Source: Burkholderiales bacterium
Lineage (GTDB): Bacteria; Pseudomonadota; Gammaproteobacteria; Burkholderiales; Burkholderiaceae_C
Length of the DNA stretch: 64,000 nucleotides
Assembly (NCBI GenBank): GCA_947381415.1
Contig: CANCVB010000001.1
Location: forward strand, 62,001-126,000
Reading direction: 5' to 3'
Below the pieces are notes generated by a model. The model was not told the origin of the DNA. It did no database searches and worked only from the letters and a program-made list of their open reading frames with translations. Position 1 is the first letter of the stretch. Each line of letters begins with the position of its first letter. Below, piece after piece: positions 28,559 to 37,600 of this stretch. A program made the translations under genes and the position numbers.

Positions 28559-29670
28559 AATTGGCCGTCTACGCTTGCGACCCCGCGCACAGCCGTGGTC
28601 GGCGGTATGCCGAGGGCGAGGCACCCACCCGCAATGCCTACCAGCGCGACCGCGACCGCATCGTGCACTCCACCGCGTTTCGCCGTTTGGTCTACAAAAC
28701 CCAAGTGTTTTTGAACCATGAAGGTGATTTGTTTCGCACCCGTTTGACGCATTCCTTGGAGGTCGCCCAGTTGGCTCGGTCCATGGCGCGCACCTTGGGT
28801 TTGCACGAAGACTTGGTGGAAGCCATCGCCTTGGCCCACGACCTGGGCCACACGCCTTTTGGCCACGCGGGCCAAGACGCCCTGAACGAGTGCATGGCAC
28901 CCCACGGTGGCTTTGAGCACAACTTGCAAAGCCTGCGGGTGGTCGATGGTTTGGAAGAGCGCTATCCGCAGTTCGATGGCTTGAACTTGTGCTTTGAAAC
29001 ACGCGAGGGTATTTTGAAGCACTGCTCGGTGCGCAATGCGCAGTTGCTAGAAGCGCAAGAGCCCGGCGGTGTGGGTGCGCGGTTTTTGCACAAAGCCCAG
29101 CCCAGCCTAGAGGCGCAGTTGTGCAACCTGGCCGATGAAATGGCCTACAACGCCCACGACATTGACGACGGCGTGCGCTCGGGCCTCATCACCCTGGAGC
29201 AGTTGCAAGACGTGCCCCTTTTTGACCACTACCGCCGTCAGGTGCAAGCCGAGTTCTACAGCTTGTCGGGCAGGCGTTTGTTGTACGAGAGCATTCGCCG
29301 CATGTTGAGCGATCAGGTCTACGACGTGCTGGCGGCAAGCCAAGCCGCGCTGCAACAGCACGCGCCTGACAGCGTGGACGCGGTGCGTCTGGCACCGCCC
29401 TTGGTGCAGTTCTCGCCAGCCATGCAGCAGCGCTCGGTGCAATTGAAAACATTTTTGCTGCACCATTTGTACCGACACCCACAGGTCTTGCAAACCACCG
29501 ATTGGGCCAAGCAAGTGGTGCGCGAGTTGTTTGAGGCGTATCTGGCGCAGCCCCAAGAAATGCCCGAAGGACATGCCCAGCGTGCACACCTGCCGCGCGC
29601 CGTGGCGGACTACATTGCCGGCATGACCGACCGATTTGCCACGCGTGAGCATGCGCGTTTGCGCGCATGA
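28555..29670 (+). CDS. dgt: Deoxyguanosinetriphosphate triphosphohydrolase-like protein
   Basis: An HD-domain hydrolase of about 371 residues that splits dNTPs to deoxynucleoside plus tripolyphosphate. Metal ligands appear in [12 protein letters not shown], the HD pair of [15 protein letters not shown], and [13 protein letters not shown]. There is no ATG; the TTG at 28555 overlaps the aroB stop as TTGA and gives [10 protein letters not shown], while a TTG at 28546 is the alternative. Belongs to the type 2 Dgt-like subfamily. Its stop overlaps the next gene by ATGA. Confidence 0.95.
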   Translation: MKLAVYACDPAHSRGRRYAEGEAPTRNAYQRDRDRIVHSTAFRRLVYKTQVFLNHEGDLFRTRLTHSLEVAQLARSMARTLGLHEDLVEAIALAHDLGHTPFGHAGQDALNECMAPHGGFEHNLQSLRVVDGLEERYPQFDGLNLCFETREGILKHCSVRNAQLLEAQEPGGVGARFLHKAQPSLEAQLCNLADEMAYNAHDIDDGVRSGLITLEQLQDVPLFDHYRRQVQAEFYSLSGRRLLYESIRRMLSDQVYDVLAASQAALQQHAPDSVDAVRLAPPLVQFSPAMQQRSVQLKTFLLHHLYRHPQVLQTTDWAKQVVRELFEAYLAQPQEMPEGHAQRAHLPRAVADYIAGMTDRFATREHARLRA

Positions 29671-30230
29671 CGCCTTGGGAAACCACCGCGATAGAAGACA
29701 CCCAAGCGTGGTTGATGCAAGCCGTGATCGGGCTGAACCTGTGCCCCTTTGCCAAAGCCGTGGTGGTGAAAGACCTGGTGCGCTACCGGGTCTGCGCGTC
29801 TGGTGAACCGATGGATGTGCTGGCCATGCTGCGCGAAGAGCTGCTGCATTTGGCGCAGGCCGACCCCAACTTGCTGGACACCACGCTGCTGATCGCCCCC
29901 AAGGCCTTGCCCGACTTTTTGGACTTCAACGATTTCTTGGCCGACTGCGACCACCTGCTGAGGGACCTGGCACTTGACGGCGTGCTGCAACTGGCCGACT
30001 TTCACCCGCGCTACCAATTTGGCGGCACAGCGCCCGAGGACATTGGCAACTGCACCAACCGCGCGCCTTACCCCACGCTGCACCTGTTGCGCGAGGCCAG
30101 TGTGGACCAGGCGGTGGCGGCCTACCCCGATGCCTCGCTCATCTTTGAACGCAATCTGTCGGTGCTGGACAAGCTGGGCCCTGCGGGTTGGCAGGCCTTG
30201 GGGCTGCAAGGGCGTCTCGGGCAGGAATAG
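29667..30230 (+). CDS. DUF1415 family protein
   Basis: A 187-residue cytoplasmic protein of the uncharacterised DUF1415 family. The family-typical N-terminal WLMQAVIGLNLCPFAKAV and the central DFHPRYQFGG...NCTNRAPYPTLHLLRE block are present. The Cys of NLCPFAK and the His of DFHP are conserved candidates for a functional site, but no activity is known. It is translationally coupled to dgt (ATGA), hinting at a role near nucleotide metabolism; that is inference only. Confidence 0.9.
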   Translation: MTPWETTAIEDTQAWLMQAVIGLNLCPFAKAVVVKDLVRYRVCASGEPMDVLAMLREELLHLAQADPNLLDTTLLIAPKALPDFLDFNDFLADCDHLLRDLALDGVLQLADFHPRYQFGGTAPEDIGNCTNRAPYPTLHLLREASVDQAVAAYPDASLIFERNLSVLDKLGPAGWQALGLQGRLGQE

Positions 30231-30282
30231 TGAGTAGATATTAAATATGGGTTCTTATGAATTCGTTTTTTTATATGTAAAT

Positions 30283-30299
30283 AATACTAAGTATTGACA
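30283..30299 (+). promoter_or_regulatory. Candidate operator and -35 box before the fimbrial gene
   Basis: A palindrome AATACT-A-AGTATT (30283-30295) overlaps a consensus -35 hexamer TTGACA (30294-30299) in an AT-rich 120-base intergenic region. No good -10 box is found 16-18 bases downstream (TCAAAA at 17), so the promoter call is weak. Confidence 0.3.
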
Positions 30300-30350
30300 T
30301 TTATAGCCTGAACTCTTCAAAATCACTGGTTCAAGAAGGGATCGGCGCAC

Positions 30351-31442
30351 ATGATGGGGTTCAGGTCAACACACTTTTCACTGCTGTATCAACCCACCCG
30401 CCGCTGGCACGGCTGGCGTGGGTTGTTGTTGGCCTTGCTGGCGCTGTTGAGCATGGGCGAGGCGGCGGCCAATTGCACTTACAGCGTGAATGCCAGCCCT
30501 GCCTACCCAACCACGTTTTATGTCAATCCGACGCGCAACCTCACCTCGCCGTTTTTCACCACCACCCTGACCTACAAATTCTCCTGTGAACCAGTGAATT
30601 CCCCAACCGGGGCTTCTATTTTTTATTTTGATGCTTTAGATACGGTCAATCCACTGGTGGGGCCGATCACTGGGGTGAGTGTGAGTACAGGCACGATAAC
30701 GATCACCCCCACTACCTTAGCAACATGTAATCGTTTTTCTACCAGAGTCAACGCAGGCTTTGCAACTGCAATTTTAGCGTCGGGTCCCACCTTAGCACCT
30801 TCTTGCGATTTCGACGTGGCGGTAGTTGTCAACTATTACACCAATGGAGCCGCCTACACAAATGACACCAGTGGCCAGCCCAACAAGAGCTCTACGGATA
30901 GATTGCTCGGCAATGGAAGCGGTGTAGTCGGCAAATACTTCGTTTTGGATGGTTCTGTCCTTTACGGAAAACATACCGCCACAACGGCTACCGGGTTGAA
31001 CAGTTTTTCGATGGCTGTGAACAACAGAACATGTGTGGCCACTGCGGGTGCCTCGCAAACGGTTGCATTGGACAGCGTCTCCGAAAAGAACGCCGCCTTG
31101 AAGCTCAACCAGGGCGCAGGCTTCAAACGCTTTGCAATCAATGTGTCCGGTTGCACGGAGAATACAGGAGGTGGATTTCCCTGGACCTTGAAAGCCAAGG
31201 TGGATTTCACTGCCTCTCCAGTAGACACTACTTGGCTCGACAATACCGCGACCAGTCCGGCAGCCAATGTCTATATCCAGATCTTGAACGCCAGCCAACT
31301 GCAAATTCGCGCTGGCGACCTGGTGACCATGACGCAAAATGGGGACACCACTTTCTCGGCACAGTACATGACCACAGTAGGAAAAACGGCCGGTCCCGGT
31401 GCGGTCAAGGGCACTTTCACACTGACCTTCAGCTACCAATAA
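30351..31442 (+). CDS. Orphan two-domain fimbrial/spore-coat-U-like protein
   Basis: A secreted protein of 363 residues with a long signal peptide (residues 1-40, GLLLALLALLSMGEAAA). The N-terminal half (residues 41-225) begins NCTYSVNAS and is Thr/Ser-rich. The C-terminal half resembles a type 1 pilin domain: NRTCVAT, a paired Cys in VSGCTEN, VYIQILNAS and the ending GTFTLTFSYQ, which is the beta strand used in donor-strand exchange. This two-domain plan is that of a tip adhesin. No chaperone or usher gene is nearby. GAAGGGA precedes ATG 30351. Base use in part of the gene looks more AT-rich than in its neighbours, suggesting acquisition. Confidence 0.65.
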   Translation: MMGFRSTHFSLLYQPTRRWHGWRGLLLALLALLSMGEAAANCTYSVNASPAYPTTFYVNPTRNLTSPFFTTTLTYKFSCEPVNSPTGASIFYFDALDTVNPLVGPITGVSVSTGTITITPTTLATCNRFSTRVNAGFATAILASGPTLAPSCDFDVAVVVNYYTNGAAYTNDTSGQPNKSSTDRLLGNGSGVVGKYFVLDGSVLYGKHTATTATGLNSFSMAVNNRTCVATAGASQTVALDSVSEKNAALKLNQGAGFKRFAINVSGCTENTGGGFPWTLKAKVDFTASPVDTTWLDNTATSPAANVYIQILNASQLQIRAGDLVTMTQNGDTTFSAQYMTTVGKTAGPGAVKGTFTLTFSYQ

Positions 31443-31498
31443 GCCCCCCCAACACAGCATCTGCCGAGGGTAGGCCGCAGACGCCCAAGCGGCGGCGC

Positions 31499-32374
31499 AT
31501 GCACAATCAGCGCATGCGCAAAACACAAGCAGCTTCGCCCAAGCCCCAAGACCCCCGCACGCAACTGGACCTGCGCCCTGGCCAGTCCATCGAGCTGCTC
31601 AAAGAACTGCACATCTTGACGCGCGAGGGCAAGCTCAACCAAGACTCGCGCCGCAAACTCAAACAGGTGAACCACCTGTTCCAGTTCATCGACAAACTGC
31701 TGCAAGCACTGCCCGACAGCGAACAGGGCCCCACCCTGGCCGACCATGGGGCGGGCAAATCGTATTTGGGTTTCATCATCTACGACCTGTTTTTCAAGGC
31801 GCTGGGTCGGGGTCATATTTACGGCATTGAAACGCGGGCCGAGCTGGTGGCCTCATCCCAGGCACTGGCGCATCACCTGGGGTTTGAGCGCATGCGCTTT
31901 CTCAACCTCAGCGTGGCCGAGTCGGCGCACAGCCAGGCGCTGCCCGAGCGCATCGACGTGGTCACTGCCTTGCACGCCTGCGACACCGCCACCGATGACG
32001 CCATCGCCTTTGGCCTGCACAAGCAAGCCCAGCACATGGTCTTGGTGCCTTGCTGCCAGGCCGAGTTGGCGCGCACCCTGAACCAGCACAAGGCGCTCAA
32101 TTTGCAGCGCACCCCTTTGGCCGAGTTGTGGCGTCACCCGCTGCACACCCGCGAGATGGGCAGCCAACTCACCAATGTGCTGCGCTGTTTGTACCTGGAG
32201 TCGCAGGGCTACAAGGTGACGGTGACCGAGTTGGTCGGTTGGGAGCACAGCCTGAAAAACGAACTCATCCTGGCCAAGCGCACTGGTGAGAAGAACACCC
32301 GTGCTGGCGAACGCTTGCAGGCCTTGCTTAAGGAGTTTGGCCTGCAAGCGCTTCAAAGTCGATTTGGTGTCTGA
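31499..32374 (+). CDS. SAM-dependent methyltransferase (Methyltransf_32-like)
   Basis: A class I methyltransferase of 291 residues. It has a basic helical N-terminus (SIELLKELHILTREGKLNQDSRRKLKQVNHL). Motif I is degenerate as LADHGAGKSYLGFIIYDL, GIETRAELV follows, and the characteristic VTALHACDTATDDAI and VPCCQAEL match proteins assigned to Methyltransf_32. The paired Cys in PCCQ is typical. The substrate is unknown, possibly RNA. Start is ATG 31499 or 31514; no good ribosome site was seen. Downstream of the fimbrial gene in the accessory segment. Confidence 0.8.
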   Translation: MHNQRMRKTQAASPKPQDPRTQLDLRPGQSIELLKELHILTREGKLNQDSRRKLKQVNHLFQFIDKLLQALPDSEQGPTLADHGAGKSYLGFIIYDLFFKALGRGHIYGIETRAELVASSQALAHHLGFERMRFLNLSVAESAHSQALPERIDVVTALHACDTATDDAIAFGLHKQAQHMVLVPCCQAELARTLNQHKALNLQRTPLAELWRHPLHTREMGSQLTNVLRCLYLESQGYKVTVTELVGWEHSLKNELILAKRTGEKNTRAGERLQALLKEFGLQALQSRFGV

Positions 32375-32447
32375 AAATGAGCAAATTTGAACACCTTATA
32401 GTTAATTTTTAAGGTATCCTAAGCCGTCTTCAAAAGGGCGGCGTTTC

Positions 32448-33401
32448 ATGAACATCCTCATCACCGGTGCGTTTGGCAACATCGGTCTCAGCACCTTGCA
32501 GGCCCTGGTGGGCCGTGGCCACCAAGTGCGTTGCTTCGATTTGCCCACACGCGCCAACCAAAAACTGGCCCTGGCGCACGCCAAAGGCCTGCAGGTGCTG
32601 TGGGGCGATGTGCGTCAGTTCCAAGCGGTGCAAGCGGCGGTGCAAGACCAAGACCTGGTGATCCATCTGGCTGCCATCATTCCCGAGTTGTCCCACACGG
32701 GGCACCACAGTGAGACAGACACCGAGCTGTCCCACGCGGTCAATGTGGGCGGCATGCGCAATCTGGTGCATGCGGTAAAGGGCATGGCGCAGCCTGCCCG
32801 CATCATCTTCACGTCCAGCTTGAGTGTCTATGGTCGCACGCAACAGTTGCTGCCACCGCGTGACACGACCAACGCAGTCAATCCAGTGGGCCACTATGCC
32901 CTGCAAAAAGTCATGGCCGAGCAAATTCTGCGCGCCAGTGGTTTGGATTGGGCGGTGCTTCGCTTGGCCGCGGCTGTCCCCGTCAAACTGGTGTTTGACC
33001 GCGCCATGTTCCTCATCCCACCGCACAACCGCATCGAGTTTGTGCACACCCGTGACGTAGGCATCGCACTGGCCAACGCGGTCGACAAAGCGGGTTTGTG
33101 GCGGCAGGTCTGGCACATTGGGGGCGGCGCACGTTGTCAAACCACCTATGGCCAAATGCAAGCGCAGGTCATGGCCTTGTTGGGGCAAGCACCCTTGCCC
33201 GAGACGGTCTTTAGCAAAGTGGACTACAGCGTCGATTGGTTAGACACCACCGCCAGTCAGGCCTTGCTGCAATACCAGCAGCGCACCTTTGACGACTATG
33301 TGCAGGAACTGCAAATGCTGTTGGGCAAAAAACTGTTCTGGATTCGCTTGCTGCGCCCCTTGGTGCGCCAAGCCATGTTGCTGCGCTCAGCCTTGCCCTA
33401 G
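32448..33401 (+). CDS. NAD(P)-dependent epimerase/dehydratase
   Basis: An extended SDR of 317 residues. The N-terminal Rossmann motif TGAFGNIG, DLPTR at strand 2, VIHLAAIIPE, active-site Ser in FTSSLSVYG and YxxxK as YALQK are all present. These indicate a nucleotide-sugar epimerase/dehydratase-like enzyme with unknown substrate. The C-terminus (LLGKKLFWIRLLRPLVRQAMLL) is basic and hydrophobic and may touch the membrane. The 73-base upstream region is AT-rich. Overlaps the convergent thioredoxin-like gene by 15 bases. Confidence 0.88.
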   Translation: MNILITGAFGNIGLSTLQALVGRGHQVRCFDLPTRANQKLALAHAKGLQVLWGDVRQFQAVQAAVQDQDLVIHLAAIIPELSHTGHHSETDTELSHAVNVGGMRNLVHAVKGMAQPARIIFTSSLSVYGRTQQLLPPRDTTNAVNPVGHYALQKVMAEQILRASGLDWAVLRLAAAVPVKLVFDRAMFLIPPHNRIEFVHTRDVGIALANAVDKAGLWRQVWHIGGGARCQTTYGQMQAQVMALLGQAPLPETVFSKVDYSVDWLDTTASQALLQYQQRTFDDYVQELQMLLGKKLFWIRLLRPLVRQAMLLRSALP

Positions 33402-33758
33402 CGCCAACAAGCCGGGCAACACAGCCTGCCAGTCGGTATCCTCCACCGCTGGCAAGTCGCCTGCCAGAGCGGCTTTGCACATGCGTTGCAAGGTGTCCAA
33501 ATGGGGCAGTACCGTGCCTGCAAAACGTGCCACGCCGTGCGCGTCTGCCATGACCAAGGTGGGGAAGTTTTCGATGTCCAACTCACCTAAGAGCGCATCA
33601 TGCTCTTCGACATCCACCCACTTGAAGCACGCTTGGGGCAGCTCGCTGGCCAATTGCGTGAACAAAGCTTGGTACTCGCGGCAGGTGCCACACCACTGGG
33701 CACACAGGCAAAACACCCATAACTGTGGTGGCGTTGGTGCAGGGCTGGGGGTGGTCAT
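33387..33758 (-). CDS. Thioredoxin-like protein
   Basis: A 123-residue cytoplasmic thioredoxin-fold protein with redox motif WCGTC (CGTC variant of CGPC) in the context LCAQWCGTCREYQALF. DVEEHDALLGELDIENFPTLVM contains the cis-Pro strand. No signal peptide is evident. It probably reduces disulfides, with the partner unknown. Lies between the epimerase (convergent) and the RayT gene (divergent). Confidence 0.88.
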   Translation of the reverse strand: MTTPSPAPTPPQLWVFCLCAQWCGTCREYQALFTQLASELPQACFKWVDVEEHDALLGELDIENFPTLVMADAHGVARFAGTVLPHLDTLQRMCKAALAGDLPAVEDTDWQAVLPGLLALGQG

Positions 33759-33831
33759 GGCAGGCGAATGTTAATCGACTGCTTGACTTCAATCAGCAGG
33801 GCACATGTGGCAAGCGAGTTAACATGATTTC

Positions 33832-34542
33832 ATGGCCCGCCTGCCCCGACTCACCCTTGCCGGATACCCCCATCACATCATCTTGCGTGGCAACAACCGC
33901 CAAGCCATTTTCATGGACAGCGCCGATCACCAGCGCATGCTGGCATTGCTGCAAACCCATGCCAAAGAGCAAGGTGTGCAACTCCATGCCTATGTGCTGA
34001 TGAGCAACCATTTGCACTTGCTGTTGACCCCCCAGGAGAACAACAGCTTGCCCAAAATGATGCAAGCAGTGGGGCGCGCATATGTGCTGTACTTCAACAA
34101 GAGGCACACGCGCAGCGGCACTTTGTGGGAAGGGCGTTACCGCTCTGCGTTGATTCAAACCGAGCGCTATTTATTGGCTTGCATGGCCTATATCGACCTC
34201 AACCCTGTGCGCGCGGGCATGGTGGCTCAGGCTGCCGATTACCCGTGGTCCAGCCACAGCCATTACATTGGACGCCAAAGTGAAGCTTGGCTCACACCCC
34301 ATCCCTTGTACTGGTCCTTGGGCAATACCCCCTTCGCGCGCGAAGCGGCTTATGCGGGAATGGTTCAAGCTGGAATTGATCAAAAGCAGCAGCAGGCGCT
34401 CACATCTTCTGCTTTGAGCGGTTGGGCCTTGGGGGAAGAGAAGTTTGTTCAGGGTCTGCAAAAACACACCCCAAGGCGGGTCAACCCCGCCAAAGCCGGT
34501 CGGCCTTTTGGCAAAAAACCGGTTCAATCTGTCCCTGATTAA
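33832..34542 (+). mobile_element. REP-associated tyrosine transposase (RayT, Y1 family)
   Basis: A 236-residue single-domain HUH nuclease of the Y1_Tnp/IS200-like class used for REP/BIME mobility. MARLPRLTLAGYPHHIILRGNNRQ is the usual start (residues 1-24; only the first and last parts are conserved). The HUH motif is NHLHLLLTP, the catalytic Tyr lies in CMAYIDLNPVRA, and GTLWEGRYRS is family-typical. The C-terminal basic tail (KHTPRRVNPAKAGRPFGKK) probably binds DNA. It looks intact. Two related 18-base repeats lie at and just after its stop. Confidence 0.93.
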
Positions 34543-34593
34543 ATACCGCCTTGGTTGGATCAAAAATTAATTGGGATCTGACCCCGATTAATT
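34527..34593 (+). repeat. Pair of 18-base repeats plus palindrome after rayT
   Basis: ATCTGTCCCTGATTAAAT (34527-34544) and ATCTGACCCCGATTAATT (34576-34593) match at 15 of 18 positions. The first includes the rayT stop codon. The second forms part of an imperfect palindrome, AATTAAT...GGG...CCC...ATTAATT (34565-34593). Such REP-like palindromes are the expected targets of RayT proteins. Confidence 0.75.
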
Positions 34594-34657
34594 TGTTTGG
34601 AATTTGGCGCGGCTTGCACTATATTTGCCGACCTGCCTGAAGACTAAGGAAAACCCT

Positions 34658-37600
34658 ATGCAGCCCGGATTTACCCATGGTTTATACGACCCCGCCCAAG
34701 AGCACGACGCCTGTGGCGTGGGTTTTGTTGCGCACATCAAGGGGGCGAAAACCCATGCCATCGTCAGCCAAGCGCTGAAGATTTTGGAGAACCTTGATCA
34801 CCGAGGCGCGGTGGGTGCTGACAAATTGATGGGTGACGGCGCAGGTATCTTGATTCAGTTGCCCGATGCGCTGTACCGCGAAGACATGGCCAAGCAGGGC
34901 GTGGCTTTGCCGCCTTTGGGCGAATACGGTGTGGGCATGATTTTTCTGCCCAAAGAAAACGCTTCCCGTTTGGCCTGCGAGCAAGAGCTCGAGCGCGCCA
35001 TCCGTGCCGAGGGTCAGGTGCTGTTGGGCTGGCACGATGTGCCTGTCAACCAAGACATGCCCATGTCGCCCAGGGTGCGTGCCAAAGAGCCGGTGATTCG
35101 CCAGGTTTTCATTGGGCGTGGCAACGATGTCATCGTGCAAGATGCTTTGGAGCGCAAGCTGTATGTGATTCGCAAAACAGCCAGCGCAGCCATCTCGCAC
35201 CTGAACCTGAAGCACGGCAAAGAATATTACGTGCCCAGCATGTCGAGTCGCACCATCATTTACAAAGGCTTGTTGCTGGCCGACCAAGTGGGCACCTATT
35301 TCCAGGACTTGCAAGACGAGCGCTGTGTCTCGGCCCTCGGTTTGGTGCACCAACGCTTCTCTACCAACACCTTCCCTGAGTGGCCCCTGGCCCACCCCTA
35401 CCGCTATGTGGCGCACAACGGTGAGATCAACACCGTCAAAGGCAATTACAACTGGATGAAAGCGCGCGAAGGCGTGATGTCGTCTGCGGTGCTGGGCAGT
35501 GATTTGAAAAAACTCTACCCCATCAGCTTTGCCGACCAGTCCGACACCGCCACCTTTGATAACTGCCTCGAGTTGTTGACCATGGCCGGTTACCCCATCA
35601 GCCAAGCCATGATGATGATGATTCCCGAGCCCTGGGAAAACCACAGCACCATGGACCCACGTCGCCGCGCGTTTTACGAGTACCACGCTGCCATGCTCGA
35701 ACCCTGGGACGGCCCCGCCTCCATCGTTTTCACCGATGGCCGCCAAATTGGCGCCACCTTGGACCGCAATGGCTTGCGCCCCTCGCGCTATTGCATCACC
35801 GACGACGACCTGGTCATCATGGGCTCCGAGTCAGGCGTGTTGCCCGTCCCCGAAAGCAAGATTGTTCGCAAATGGCGCTTGCAGCCCGGCAAGATGTTCC
35901 TGATCGACCTCGAGCAAGGCCGCATGATCGACGACGAAGAACTCAAGTCGGGTCTGGCCAACAGCAAGCCTTACAAGCAATGGATTGAAAACCTGCGCAT
36001 CCGTTTGGACGATGTGGCCGAGCACCCCGTGGGCAGCCCAGAACAAAGCGGTATTTCATTGCTGGACCGCCAACAAGCCTTTGGTTACAGCCAAGAAGAT
36101 TTCAAATTCCTCATGGCCCCCATGGCCGCCAATGGCGAAGAAGCTTTGGGCTCCATGGGCAATGACAGTCCTTTGGCTGTCTTGTCGAACAAAAACAAAT
36201 CGCTCTACAACTACTTCAAACAGTTGTTCGCGCAAGTGACCAACCCGCCCATCGACCCGATCCGCGAAGCCATCGTCATGTCTTTGGTGTCGTTCGTCGG
36301 CCCCAAACCCAATTTGCTCGACATCAACCAGGTCAACCCGCCCATGCGTTTGGAGGTCAGCCAACCGGTGCTGGATTTCCAAGACATGGCCAAGTTGCGC
36401 CACATCGAGAGCATGACCCAGGGCAAGTTCAAAAGCGCCACCTTGGACATCACCTACCCCATGGGCTGGGGCCATGAAGGCGTGGAAGCCAAGCTGGCTT
36501 CACTGTGTGCCGAAGCGGTGGACCACATCAAGAGTGGCCACAACATCCTGATCATCAGCGACCGCGCGATCAACGCCACGCAAGTGGCGATTCCCGCCTT
36601 GTTGGCTTTGTCTGCCATTCACCAGCACCTGGTGAAAGAAGGCCTGCGCACCAGCGCGGGCTTGGTGGTGGAGACCGGCAGCGCGCGCGAGGTGCACCAC
36701 TTCGCAGTTCTTGCTGGCTACGGCGCAGAAGCGGTTCATCCCTATTTGGCGATGGAGTCATTGGCCGCCATGCACGCCGAATTGCCCGGCGATTTGTCGG
36801 CCGACAAAGCCATTTACAACTATGTGAAAGCCATTGGCAAGGGCCTGTCCAAGATCATGTCCAAGATGGGCGTGTCCACCTATATGTCGTACTGCGGTGC
36901 GCAGTTGTTTGAAGCGATTGGCGTCAACAGCGACACCGTGGCCAAGTACTTCACCGGCACCCCCAGCCGCGTCGAAGGCATTGGTATTTTTGAGATCGCC
37001 GAAGAAGCCATTCGCATGCACGCCAGCGCCTTCAGCAACGACCCTGTGTTGGCCACCATGCTCGACGCTGGCGGCGAATACGCTTGGCGCAGCCGTGGCG
37101 AAGACCACATGTGGTCGCCAGATGCGATTGCCAAATTGCAACACAGCACGCGCGCCAACAACTTCAGCACCTACAAAGAGTACGCCCAACTCATCAACGA
37201 CCAAAGCCGTCGCCACATGACGCTGCGTGGTTTGTTCGAGTTCAAGATCGACCCTGCCAAAGCCATTCCCTTGGACCAGGTTGAGCCGGCTGTAGAGATT
37301 GTCAAACGCTTTGCCACGGGCGCCATGTCCTTGGGCTCGATTTCCACCGAAGCCCACGCCACTTTGGCGGTGGCCATGAACCGCATCGGCGGCAAGAGCA
37401 ACACCGGCGAAGGCGGCGAAGACCCCGCCCGCTACCGCAACGAACTCAAAGGCATCCCCATTCAAACGGGCGAGTCTTTGAAGAGCGTGATTGGCGACAA
37501 GCAAGTCGAGGTGGACATGCCTTTGCTGGCTGGCGACTCGCTGCGCTCCAAGATCAAGCAAGTGGCTTCGGGCCGCTTTGGCGTCACCGCCGAATACCTC

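Noticed and set aside
31031..31498. N-terminal extension of the methyltransferase frame over the fimbrial gene
   Set aside because: It lies fully inside another well-supported gene and has no methyltransferase character.
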